Shown here: in pieces, positions 21,831-29,162 of the stretch
Layout of the letters: every line of letters begins with the position of its first letter
How positions within the stretch are numbered: position 1 is the first letter of the stretch
Assembly (NCBI GenBank): GCA_903826205.1
Contig: CAIKDP010000238.1
Coordinates: 1-34,350 of the forward strand
Source: Akkermansiaceae bacterium
GTDB lineage: Bacteria; Verrucomicrobiota; Verrucomicrobiia; Verrucomicrobiales; Akkermansiaceae
Direction: 5' to 3'
DNA: 34,350 bases
Translations under genes and position numbers: made by a program
Notes under the pieces: generated by a model
Database searches by the model: none
What the model was told of the DNA's origin: nothing
Seen by the model: the letters and a program-made list of their open reading frames with translations, nothing else

Positions 21831-23102
21831 CTACGGGCCGCCTGCGGCCTTGTTTTGGAACCGGCGCGCGACGTTTTCCGGCAGTGCGTTTTTTTGCATC
21901 CAGGCTTGGGCCGAGGTGGGATCGCGGCTCAGCCAGGTGTCCAGCGCGCGGTTGTACATGCGGTCCTGTTCGCCCGGGTTGGAAATCCGGCCGATGTAGC
22001 TCAGCGCCAGTGAGGGGTCGTTGCCAAGCGAGTGCCAGACAAAACTTTGGAGGGTTCCGTCAGTCACATCGCTGCTATAGCGGTTGATCATTTTGGCGGC
22101 CGCGTTGGCATCCTGGGTGGCGATGGCCGTGATGACGCCGCGCAAGGCTTCGCTGCGCGACTCGCCTTTGGGCAATGCCTCGAAATAGGCGACCGCGGCC
22201 TTTTCATTGGTGTTGGTCCAGATGCCGAGCACGTCGTCCATCCGGCGCTTGGCGGCTTCGCCGGGGTTGGCCACGAGCCAATCCGCGGTGCCTTTCGGGT
22301 CAATTTGCGCGAGTTGTTCCGCCGCGCGCATCATCGAGCCATTGCGCAGCGAGTCATCCGCGAGGGCGGAAATCCACGTGCGGGCGGCCTCCGGGCCTTG
22401 GGCGAGAAGGTGGGGGAGCATGGCGTCCAAGGCCTCGCCGCGTTCCTGACTGCGGGGCATGCCGCTGAGCAGGGTGGTGGCGCGGGTTGGGTCGGTGGCA
22501 CCGAGACTGCGGATGATGCCGGCCAGATAGGGGTTGGCACCAGTGCCGGTGTGGTTGGCTTCGGCCCAACGGATGGCAGCGTCCGGATCAGTGGCGGCCC
22601 ATGAGGTCAATATCGTGTTGCTGGCGAAGTTGCCGCGGGTGTTGGCTTTGGCGTAAGTCAGGGCGGCGATGGGATCGACTTGAGACCAAGCGGTGAGCAA
22701 CATGGCGTATTCCCCGGAGCGGCTGTCGGTGAGTCCCAGATCGCGGAAGCGGGTGATCGCCGCTTCGAAATCGCGCGGCGCGAGTTGGTCGATGTAGGCG
22801 AGCAGCGCGCGGTTGCGGGCCAAGGGATTTTCCCCGCGGATGATCATCTCGAGGCGTTTGAGTTTTTCCTCCGCGGTGGTGGCCGCCGTTCGGCCGCTGT
22901 CCGGACGGGTTTTCCGCTCAGCCAGAGAGGCGGAATGGCCGCTTGTGTCGGCTGCACGCGAACTCGAGCGCGTGGGCGCGGGTTGGGATTCGCTGGTCGT
23001 GACGGAGCTTGGGCGATCCGGGATTGTGAGTCTGCCGACAAGAAATCCCGCGGCTCCGATGACAAGTGCGGTGGCGAGGGTGGTGGCGCGGGTGAGGTGC
23101 AT
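21831..23102 (-). CDS. Membrane-anchored alpha-helical repeat protein of unknown function
   Basis: A 423-residue protein with an N-terminal helix (TTLATALVIGAAGFLVGRL) acting as signal anchor, a Ser/Thr-rich linker (residues 30-80), and then about ten helical repeats of 30-40 residues. Each repeat has the pattern W-x-x-x-DP-x-A-A (AWSQVDPIAALTYAKAN, SWAATDPDAAIRWAEAN, TWLSRDPTSAQAWMQKN). Such repeats usually form a curved solenoid that binds other proteins. Similar proteins are frequent in Verrucomicrobiota as far as I recall; no function is established. It lies upstream of the coiled-coil gene in the same direction. Confidence 0.82.
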   Translation of the reverse strand: MHLTRATTLATALVIGAAGFLVGRLTIPDRPSSVTTSESQPAPTRSSSRAADTSGHSASLAERKTRPDSGRTAATTAEEKLKRLEMIIRGENPLARNRALLAYIDQLAPRDFEAAITRFRDLGLTDSRSGEYAMLLTAWSQVDPIAALTYAKANTRGNFASNTILTSWAATDPDAAIRWAEANHTGTGANPYLAGIIRSLGATDPTRATTLLSGMPRSQERGEALDAMLPHLLAQGPEAARTWISALADDSLRNGSMMRAAEQLAQIDPKGTADWLVANPGEAAKRRMDDVLGIWTNTNEKAAVAYFEALPKGESRSEALRGVITAIATQDANAAAKMINRYSSDVTDGTLQSFVWHSLGNDPSLALSYIGRISNPGEQDRMYNRALDTWLSRDPTSAQAWMQKNALPENVARRFQNKAAGGP

Positions 23103-23493
23103 AAGGTGTACTTCGGAATCAGATCGGGACTGTGTCGTGATGGTACCGTTTCAATACGCCAGATATTTCTCCAATTGTGCGGCAAATCACAGGCCAATCC
23201 CGCCGCCCGCCACCTCCGAAGGGCTCAATAACCGCCCCTCTGCCAATTGCAATAATTTTGGACGGTCGTCCCAAAATATTGCAATTGGTTGACTCGGCAG
23301 AAGGTCGGGGTGAGGCAAGATGAGTTGTCTTGGCTGGCTGGTTTGGGAGAGGGGCGCGCGCGGCGGGGATCCGGAGGGGTGTTACACAAACCAACCAACC
23401 TCGCGCGGGTCACAATAATTATGGCGCAGATCGGTTCCTGTTGGGTTAGAGTTTCGGCATCGACGCGGGCTGGTTTGACGTGCAGACTCGGGC
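23103..23493. other. Divergent 391-bp spacer with a long AT-rich palindrome
   Basis: This spacer separates the minus-strand helical-repeat gene from the plus-strand CvfB-like gene, so it should hold both promoters. Its main feature is the 46-bp palindrome at 23243-23288. A TTGACT lies right after it (23289-23294) but no matching -10 is convincing. No gene is supported. Confidence 0.55.
23243..23288. repeat. 46-bp palindrome with TTTTGGACG-GT-CGTCC core (family P, copy 1)
   Basis: The left arm CCAATTGCAATAATTTTGG plus ACG is mirrored by CGTC plus CCAAAATATTGCAATTGG, with a single one-base slip. The core TTGGACG-NN-CGTCC is shared with palindromes at 33043-33074 and 33165-33198. It is AT-rich against a GC-rich background. 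It could be a dispersed repeat or an operator for a dimeric, TetR-type regulator. Confidence 0.8.
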
Positions 23494-24327
23494 ATGGCAA
23501 AGATTGGAGAGCGCGCGAGTTTGAGGATCGTCCGGGAGAAGCCCAGCGGGCTGTATCTGGATGGCGGGGAACTCGGCGAGGTGCTGCTGCCACGGCGGGA
23601 AGTGCCTGACCTGTGGGAGCCCGGCGGGATGGTGGACGTGTTTCTTTACCTCGATTCCGAAGACCGCCAGGTGGCGACCACGAAACAACCCAAGGCGATG
23701 CCCGGGCAATTCGCGCGGTTGCAGGTGGTGGCCCTCACCCCGGTGGGTGCGTTTTTGGATTGGGGTTTGGCGAAGGATTTGTTGGTGCCCTTCCGCGAAC
23801 AAAAGACCCGCATGGAAATCGGCCGCTCCTATCTGGTATACGTGCGGGTGGACGAGGCCAGCGGGCGGATTGTCGCCACCACCCGGCTGGCGCGGCATTT
23901 GGATCTCACGCCGCATGCATGGCGGGAGGGCGATGCGGTGGACTTGATGCTTTATGGGAAAACCGAGCTTGGGTACAAGGCGATCATCAACGGCAGTCAC
24001 AGCGGGTTGTTGTTTGCCAACGAGGTGTTTCAGAAAATGCAACCCGGCGAGTGTGTCAAAGGTTATATCGCCGGGGTGCGACCGGATGGGAAAATTGATT
24101 TGAGCTTGCACGCGCCGGGGCGGGCCCGGGTGGATGGTTTGGAAGCTCAAATCCTCGCCGAGCTTGAGGCGCGCGGCGGGTTCTGGGCGCTCTGCGACAG
24201 CAGTTCGGCCGAGGAAATTCACCGCGAGCTCGGGGTGAGCAAACGCACATTCAAGCAGTCTGCCGGGGCCTTGTTGCGCAAGCGCAAGATCACGCTGGGC
24301 GACGACGGCATGCGCCTGGCGGAGTGA
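23494..24327 (+). CDS. cvfB: CvfB-like S1 RNA-binding protein with winged-helix C-terminus
   Basis: A 277-residue protein of the CvfB/YitL family. It has a row of S1-like OB folds (residues about 8-60, 68-135 with VVALTPVGAFLDWGLAKDLL, and 145-210 with GYKAIINGSHSGLLFANEVF and GYIAGVRPDGKIDLSLHAPG) and a C-terminal winged helix (SSAEEIHRELGVSKRTFKQS, AGALLRKRKITLGDDGMRLA). CvfB binds RNA and affects virulence factor expression in staphylococci; in most bacteria its role is unknown. The first product codons MAKIGERASLRI fit the family N-terminus. Confidence 0.88.
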   Translation: MAKIGERASLRIVREKPSGLYLDGGELGEVLLPRREVPDLWEPGGMVDVFLYLDSEDRQVATTKQPKAMPGQFARLQVVALTPVGAFLDWGLAKDLLVPFREQKTRMEIGRSYLVYVRVDEASGRIVATTRLARHLDLTPHAWREGDAVDLMLYGKTELGYKAIINGSHSGLLFANEVFQKMQPGECVKGYIAGVRPDGKIDLSLHAPGRARVDGLEAQILAELEARGGFWALCDSSSAEEIHRELGVSKRTFKQSAGALLRKRKITLGDDGMRLAE

Positions 24328-24397
24328 GGAGCGCGGCAGTGAGAGTTGATGCCAATGAGAATCCCCTTGGCGGAGGGGTCGTAACTGAGCTTATGCT

Positions 24398-25408
24398 GTG
24401 CGTGTGCTTCCCGCGCTTGAAACCCTGATGCTTGCCTTTGCCGGCGAGGCTGGTCTAACCGTGCCCGGCAAGGCCTTGTTTCTGGGCGCGCAGCCGCATC
24501 CGGCGTTGGCCCGCTGGCCGGACGTCATCGGTTGGCAACCGCTCAAGCCGCTGGCGGCGGCATGGGACCGCGCCGGCTTTGTCAGGGTGGAGCAACCGGC
24601 GGGCCGGTATCCGCTGGTGCTGGTGCTGCCGGGTAAATCGCGGGATGAAACGCTGGCGTGGTTTGCGCTGGCCCGCGACCACTTGGCGCCCGGCGGACGC
24701 CTGCTGGCCGCCATGCCTAACACGGCAGGCGCGGCGCGCTTTGAAAAGGAACTCGCCAGCGCTAGCGGCCATATCGCGTCGCTGCAAAAACACAAGTGCC
24801 GCGCCTTCCACGCGCTGGACGATGGCAAGTGGCGCGAGGAGGTTTTTGCCGGATGGCGGGCGTTGGGCGAACGCCGACTTGTTTCTAACACAACATTCGT
24901 GGTTGAGCCCGGGATGTTCAGCGTGGACCACATCGACCCCGGATCGGCGTTTCTCGCCGGCCATCTGCCGGCAAATCTGCGCGGCTGCGTCGCGGATCTG
25001 GGCGCGGGCTGGGGGTTTCTATCCGCTGCGGTGCTGCGGCGCTGTCCCAAGGTGGAGCGCATCGATTTGTTTGAAGCCGATGTCCGGGCGCTGGATTGCG
25101 CCCGGGTGAATCTGGCCGGCCATGCGCGGGAGATCCAGTTCCACTGGCACGACGTGTGCGAAGGGATTGCGGGCGGTTATGACGTCATTGTGATGAACCC
25201 GCCGTTTCACTCCGGCCAGGCGACGGATGTGGATTTGGGCCGGACGTTTCTCAAGACCGCCGCCGCCGCGCTCAAGCGCGGGGGCAAACTCTATCTGGTG
25301 GCCAACCGCCAACTGGCGTATGAAGCGGTGTTGGAGGCCAGCGGACTGGTTTGGCGCAATGCCGGGGAGGACAGGGGCTACAAACTGTTGTTTGCGGAAC
25401 GGCGGTGA
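24398..25408 (+). CDS. RsmC/RlmG-like rRNA guanine-N2 methyltransferase
   Basis: A 336-residue class I SAM-dependent methyltransferase with the two-domain RsmC/RlmG layout: an N-terminal degenerate MTase-like domain (residues 1-150, KALFLGAQPHPALARWPDVI) and a C-terminal catalytic domain with the SAM loop CVADLGAGWGFLSAAVLRRC, the acidic ERIDLFEADVRALDCARVN, and the catalytic motif NPPFH (residues about 267-271, in DVIVMNPPFHSG). Enzymes of this group methylate N2 of guanine in rRNA (G1207 of 16S or G1835 of 23S in E. coli); which site applies cannot be told. The start is a GTG at 24398; an ATG at 24428 is an alternative. Confidence 0.87.
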   Translation: MRVLPALETLMLAFAGEAGLTVPGKALFLGAQPHPALARWPDVIGWQPLKPLAAAWDRAGFVRVEQPAGRYPLVLVLPGKSRDETLAWFALARDHLAPGGRLLAAMPNTAGAARFEKELASASGHIASLQKHKCRAFHALDDGKWREEVFAGWRALGERRLVSNTTFVVEPGMFSVDHIDPGSAFLAGHLPANLRGCVADLGAGWGFLSAAVLRRCPKVERIDLFEADVRALDCARVNLAGHAREIQFHWHDVCEGIAGGYDVIVMNPPFHSGQATDVDLGRTFLKTAAAALKRGGKLYLVANRQLAYEAVLEASGLVWRNAGEDRGYKLLFAERR

Positions 25409-25510
25409 GATCACATGGCGCGCAACGCGCTGGAATGAGATGCGTCTTTCCAATCACCCGCGTATGCACTAGACCTGCGCGGCAGAGTGTTTGGCAGGAT
25501 GCCGAACACA

Positions 25511-25527
25511 GCCGGCGGGACGCCGGC
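25511..25527. repeat. GCCGGC-GGGAC-GCCGGC hairpin just upstream of the rsuA start
   Basis: A perfect 6-bp stem with a 5-base loop, followed by GCTCCC and the start codon at 25539. The loop and flanks resemble the GGGCGGGACGCCCGC hairpin inside the M3 peptidase repeat at about 16038-16052. It occupies the place where a ribosome-binding site would be expected. Confidence 0.6.
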
Positions 25528-25538
25528 GCTCCCCCATT

Positions 25539-26243
25539 ATGAAACTCGTCAAACTGTTGGCCAACCTCGGCTATGGCTCCCGCAAGGAAGTCCAACGCCT
25601 GATCCGTGCCGGTGCCGTCACCGATGAGGGCGGGTGCGTCCTGGGCGGGAATGATTTCCCGCCCCACGCCAGCATCCGCTTCCGCGGCGAACCGCTGGAT
25701 CCGCCGTTTCCCCTGCTGCTGATGCTCAACAAGCCGGATGGCTACACATGTAGCGCGGACGACCCGGGATCCACCATCTACGATCTGCTGCCGCCACGCT
25801 TCGCCCTGCGCAATCCCTTGCTCAGTCCGGTGGGGCGGCTCGACAAGGACACCACCGGCTTGTTGATTCTAACCGATGACGGGCAGTTGTTGCACAAGAT
25901 CATCCATCCGAAATCCGGCTGCCTCAAAACCTATCATGCCGTTCTGGATCGGCCGCTTGAAGGTCACGAATCCGCGTTGTTTGCCTCGGGTGAATTGGTG
26001 TTGCGCAACGAAGCCAAGCCGCTGCTGCCGGCGGCCATGGAAGCGCTCGGCGAGCGCGAGGCGCGCGTCACCTTGCACGAGGGCCGCTACCATCAGGTCC
26101 GCCGGATGTTTGCCGCGGCCGGCAACCATGTGCTCACACTCCGGCGCATCTCCATCGGCGGATTATGCCTGCCTGAGGATTTGCCGGAAGGCGAGTGGCG
26201 GGAACTCACCGCGACCGAACGGGCGGCGATTTTTCAACTATGA
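25539..26243 (+). CDS. rsuA: RsuA-family pseudouridine synthase
   Basis: A 234-residue protein with an N-terminal S4 RNA-binding domain (MKLVKLLANLGYGSRKEVQR, LIRAG) and a pseudouridine synthase domain with the catalytic Asp in SPVGRLDKDTTGLLILTDDG (Asp near residue 102-103). LMLNKPDGYTCS and EGRYHQVRRMFAAAGNHVLT are further family blocks. It most likely makes pseudouridine 516 in 16S rRNA, as RsuA does, though the RluE/F relatives cannot be fully excluded. It converges on the ABC permease gene with no gap. No Shine-Dalgarno sequence precedes the ATG; a repeat hairpin lies there instead. Confidence 0.92.
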   Translation: MKLVKLLANLGYGSRKEVQRLIRAGAVTDEGGCVLGGNDFPPHASIRFRGEPLDPPFPLLLMLNKPDGYTCSADDPGSTIYDLLPPRFALRNPLLSPVGRLDKDTTGLLILTDDGQLLHKIIHPKSGCLKTYHAVLDRPLEGHESALFASGELVLRNEAKPLLPAAMEALGEREARVTLHEGRYHQVRRMFAAAGNHVLTLRRISIGGLCLPEDLPEGEWRELTATERAAIFQL

Positions 26244-27041
26244 TCACTGGGTCGAAAATTTCGTGAGCAGGCCGCGGCGGCGGGTGTAATTCAAGATCCA
26301 GACGAAAAACCCGCCGGCCAATGCCAGATAGACGAGGTTGAGGGCAAACGCCCAGCACAACGGCGCCCAGCTCATGCTGCCGGTGCGCATCACCTCGCGC
26401 ATGCCCTCGAAGATATGGGTGGCGGGCAGGGCCAGCGCGACGGGTTGCAACCAGGCGGGCAGCACACTCACCGGATAGAACACGGCCACCACCGGTTGGA
26501 TGAAGAACGGCACCGCCCAGGCGAGGGACTCCGCCGCCTGGCCCCAGCGCAAAATCAGGGCGGTGGAGATCATGCCCAGCGACCAGCCAAACAGCATCAG
26601 ATTGAGAAAGAACGGAATGAGCCACCAACGCATCACAAAAACATTGAACGAGTAGGCCAGCCAGCCGATGACAACCAGCGCCACCGCGGTGACGCATATA
26701 CGCAGCACGCCCACCGCGAAGGTGGCACTCAGATATTCCACACTGCGCACCGGGGCGACGAAGATGTTGAGCAGGTTGCGCGTCCAGACGTCCTCAAGAA
26801 AGGATATGGCCACGCCTTGTTGGGCCCGGAACAGGATGTCCCACAAAATCATTCCACCTAACAAAAATGTGATGAACTGGGGAAAGTCGCCGCTGGTGCT
26901 CTGCCGCAAGTAAACCGTTAGAAACCCCCACACCAGCAAATCGACGATCGGCCAGAAGACCATTTCCACGAGGCGTACGGGGCTGCGGGTGTAGAGGAAG
27001 ACATAGCGCAGGAGCAGCGCGTTGACGATGCGGAGGTTCAT
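26244..27041 (-). CDS. ABC-2 type exporter permease
   Basis: A 265-residue inner-membrane permease of the ABC-2 (DrrB/NodJ-like) type with about six hydrophobic helices, including VEMVFWPIVDLLVWGFLTVY, FITFLLGGMILWDILFRAQQ, ICVTAVALVVIGWLAYSF and the conserved re-entrant region around AVPFFIQPVVAVFYPVSVLP. It is the partner of the ATPase encoded just upstream (27123-27902) and probably exports a lipid, polysaccharide or drug-like compound. The first eleven codons are duplicated upstream (27096-27128), separated by a 52-bp repeat; originally the gene probably overlapped the ATPase stop by ATGA. Confidence 0.9.
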   Translation of the reverse strand: MNLRIVNALLLRYVFLYTRSPVRLVEMVFWPIVDLLVWGFLTVYLRQSTSGDFPQFITFLLGGMILWDILFRAQQGVAISFLEDVWTRNLLNIFVAPVRSVEYLSATFAVGVLRICVTAVALVVIGWLAYSFNVFVMRWWLIPFFLNLMLFGWSLGMISTALILRWGQAAESLAWAVPFFIQPVVAVFYPVSVLPAWLQPVALALPATHIFEGMREVMRTGSMSWAPLCWAFALNLVYLALAGGFFVWILNYTRRRGLLTKFSTQ

Positions 27042-27128
27042 GGCGTCATGTCTTCGGGATTTGAAATTTGAGATTTGAGAGTTGAGATTGCAGATGGAGC
27101 AACGCGTTGACGATGCGGAGGTTCATGG
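27011..27128. repeat. 33-bp direct duplication flanking a 52-bp simple-repeat insertion
   Basis: 27011-27043 and 27096-27128 are the same 33 bases with a single difference (GGAGCAGCGCG against GGAGCAACGCG); both contain GTTGACGATGCGGAGGTTCA. Between them lies a 52-bp segment with GGGATTTGAAATTTGAGATT and TGAGAGTTGAGATTGC. This is the structure left by insertion of a short repeat with target duplication, or by slippage repair. Confidence 0.88.
27046..27126 (-). CDS. 26-codon micro-ORF between ATPase and permease, created by duplication
   Basis: The ATG (27126-27124) overlaps the ATPase stop TGA (27125-27123) as ATGA. The first ten codons copy the permease start (MNLRIVNALL), the rest is repeat sequence ending KFQIPKT, and its TGA (27048-27046) lies 4 bases before the true permease ATG at 27041. 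It probably acts as a translational bridge with no function as a peptide. The reading is direct from the sequence; the coupling role is inferred. Confidence 0.45.
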   Translation of the reverse strand: MNLRIVNALLHLQSQLSNLKFQIPKT

Positions 27129-27902
27129 GGTGAGTGCCTTGTCACCGGCGTCTTCCAGATCCCCGCTGCGGGCGATCTTGATGAACACGTTTTCCAGGGA
27201 TTGTTCGGTGGAACGTTTCACGATGTCCCCGGGGGTGCCCTCGGCCACGATCCGGCCCTTGTGCAGGAAGATCACGCGGTCGCAGACTTCCTCGATATCG
27301 CGCATGTTATGCGAGGTGTAGAGAATGCCGATGGCCCGCTCGCGTTGCACGCGGCGCACGACCTTGCGCACCTTGTCGGCGATGTCGGGGTCGAGGCTGG
27401 CGGTCGGCTCGTCGAGCATCAACAGCTCCGGATCATTGAGAAAGGCCTTGCACAGGTTCACGCGGGTGGATTCCCCGGCGGACAGTTCGCCGGTGACGCG
27501 GTTGCGCAGGTGGCCCACCTCAAGCATTTCTAACAAAGAAGCGATTTTCTGTTTCGGATGGGGCACGCCGTAGATGCGGGCGAAGACGAGCAGGTTTTGC
27601 CAGACTTTGAGGTTGCCGGGCAGGCTGGCATAGGACGAGGAGAAGTTGCAGCGCTGGAGGATTTCGATGCGGTGGCTGTGGAGCGCCTTGCCAAAGGCGA
27701 AGAGTTGGCCGGAGCTGGGCAGGGTGAGGCCCAGCAGGCAATTCATCGCGGTGGTTTTGCCCGCGCCATTGGCGCCTAGCAGGCCGAGGATTTCGCCGCG
27801 GCGCAGTTTGAAGCTGAAGCGGTCCAACGCCTTGACACCATCGAACTCGCGGGTCAGTTCGATGGCTTCCAGCAGGGTTTCCCGGGTGTCGGTTTCTAGC
27901 AT
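27123..27902 (-). CDS. ABC exporter ATP-binding protein
   Basis: A 259-residue ATPase. Walker A is GANGAGKTT (residues 43-51), the signature is ELSAGESTRVN, Walker B is ELLMLDEPTASLD, and the H-loop is LYTSHNMRDIEEVCD. The LSAGE signature and the overall sequence place it with ABC-2 exporters of the CcmA/DrrA/NodI type, matching the permease directly downstream. The thioredoxin lipoprotein gene ends 12 bp upstream, so obgE, the small unknown gene, this lipoprotein and the exporter lie in one co-directional run. Confidence 0.93.
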   Translation of the reverse strand: MLETDTRETLLEAIELTREFDGVKALDRFSFKLRRGEILGLLGANGAGKTTAMNCLLGLTLPSSGQLFAFGKALHSHRIEILQRCNFSSSYASLPGNLKVWQNLLVFARIYGVPHPKQKIASLLEMLEVGHLRNRVTGELSAGESTRVNLCKAFLNDPELLMLDEPTASLDPDIADKVRKVVRRVQRERAIGILYTSHNMRDIEEVCDRVIFLHKGRIVAEGTPGDIVKRSTEQSLENVFIKIARSGDLEDAGDKALTP

Positions 27903-27914
27903 GGTGAAAGGGAT

Positions 27915-28487
27915 CTAGCGCTTCTCCATTCCCGGCGGCATCCAGTTCTTCGGCATCGGTTTGACTGTCTCTGCAGGCGTCTGCGCCGGCGTGGCCGGCG
28001 TGGTCGCAACCGGCGTGATCCCCTCGGCCAGAGTCGCGATTCTCGCCAAGACCTCCGCCTCACTCGGGCAGCCGACAAAGCGATCCACCTCGCGCCCATC
28101 TTTGAAAATGCGCACGTCCGGGATGCCCCGAACTTCTTTTCCGGCGGCGAATTCCTTGGCTTGATCGACGTTGAGACGGCCGACAAAAACCACCGCCGGA
28201 TGCGCCGCGGCGGCCGCTTCCAACATGGGCCCCAGCATCCGGCAAGGACCGCACCAATCGGCGTAAAAATCGACGATGACCAGCTTGTTCTTCTGGGCCA
28301 CGAACGCATCGTAGCTGGAGGCGTCGATGGCGGTGACTTGCCCGGAGTCATAAGTGGCGGCAGGTATTCCGCCGGGGACGGATTTGAGCTTATGGGTCAA
28401 GGATCGCAGCCGGTCGCAGCCACTGAGGTGGACCACGGCAAGCAAAAGTGGGATGCCAAGCAGCAGGCGGCGGACGTCCTTGATCAT
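27915..28487 (-). CDS. Thioredoxin-fold lipoprotein
   Basis: A 190-residue protein with a lipoprotein signal peptide (DVRRLLLGIPLLLAVVHLSG, lipid-carrying Cys24) and a thioredoxin domain. The active site is Trp78-Cys-Gly-Pro-Cys82 in VDFYADWCGPCRMLGPML and the cis-proline is in VRGIPDVRIFKDG. A low-complexity Thr/Pro/Ala tail (PVATTPATPAQTPAETV) ends the protein. It probably reduces or exchanges disulfides in the periplasm as a membrane-tethered thioredoxin. The start at 28487 is selected because it gives the signal peptide; 29 further upstream codons are open but unlikely. Confidence 0.9.
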   Translation of the reverse strand: MIKDVRRLLLGIPLLLAVVHLSGCDRLRSLTHKLKSVPGGIPAATYDSGQVTAIDASSYDAFVAQKNKLVIVDFYADWCGPCRMLGPMLEAAAAAHPAVVFVGRLNVDQAKEFAAGKEVRGIPDVRIFKDGREVDRFVGCPSEAEVLARIATLAEGITPVATTPATPAQTPAETVKPMPKNWMPPGMEKR

Positions 28488-28570
28488 GGGGTATTTTGCA
28501 CTCGATGGATGGGGATGACAACCCCCAATCTCAGGCGTGCCTTGAAACCACTGGCTTGACCCCGCGTGGC

Positions 28571-28996
28571 TCATGTCCGGGGCTCCAGGTAGCCATGCGC
28601 ACGGGCTTGGTCGCGCGCCGCATCGCTCACGCGGGTGAGCAGTTCGCGGGAGGCCGGACCGAGGCCGGCGGCAAAGGCGGCCGTGGCCGCGTCTTGCGCG
28701 AGGACGGGAATGGCGGCGGCGGTGAAGCAGTGGCTGGTTAGATAGTGGCGGGCTTCCACCGCGGTGGCCAGGCTGAAGAGTCCTGCGTAAAACCAGGGTT
28801 TGGGATCCAAGGTGCGATCCGGTCCGCGGCTCAAGGCGCGGGCAATATCACAGGACGCCAGGAGACGGTCCGGATCGCTTTGTTCCAGATGGGTGAGCCA
28901 AGCGTCGGTCGTCTGGTCCAATCCGCCGCGGACAAACCAGCCGCGGTTGACGCGTCTGGCCCAGGCAATCGGATCGGTGGTGTCGCGGTGTTGCAT
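28571..28996 (-). CDS. Small protein of unknown function between obgE and thioredoxin gene
   Basis: A 141-residue protein, mostly alpha-helical and without signal peptide or membrane segment (MQHRDTTDPIAWARRVNRGW, LEQSDPDRLLASCDIARALS, LDPKPWFYAGLFSLATAVEA). I do not recognise the family. The start at 28996 is the last ATG before the GC-rich region and the repeat triplet; a longer frame upstream is antisense to obgE and not credible. Position in the obgE direction suggests cotranscription across the repeats. Confidence 0.68.
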   Translation of the reverse strand: MQHRDTTDPIAWARRVNRGWFVRGGLDQTTDAWLTHLEQSDPDRLLASCDIARALSRGPDRTLDPKPWFYAGLFSLATAVEARHYLTSHCFTAAAIPVLAQDAATAAFAAGLGPASRELLTRVSDAARDQARAHGYLEPRT

Positions 28997-29050
28997 GCGG
29001 CGCCGGCGGGGTGGGAGTTGGAAGAGGGGGAGTTGTGGCGGAAGAAAAGC

Positions 29051-29152
29051 TCTGCGGTTGGAAGCCGCAGCTACGGGAAGAGGGGGTCTGCGGTTGGAAG
29101 CCGCAGCTACGGGAAGGGGGGATCTGCGGCTGGAAGCCGCAGCTACGGAAGA
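29051..29152. repeat. Three tandem hairpin repeats (36-bp period) downstream of obgE
   Basis: Copies at 29051-29080, 29087-29116 and 29123-29152, each with the hairpin CTGCGG-TTGGAAG-CCGCAG followed by CTACGGGAAG; in the third, the loop reads CTGGAAG and one G is lost. Spacers are six bases of G and A. The array starts 11 bp after the obgE stop (minus strand) and may act as a pause or mRNA-stability element. Confidence 0.85.
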
Positions 29153-29162
29153 GCTACGGTTC

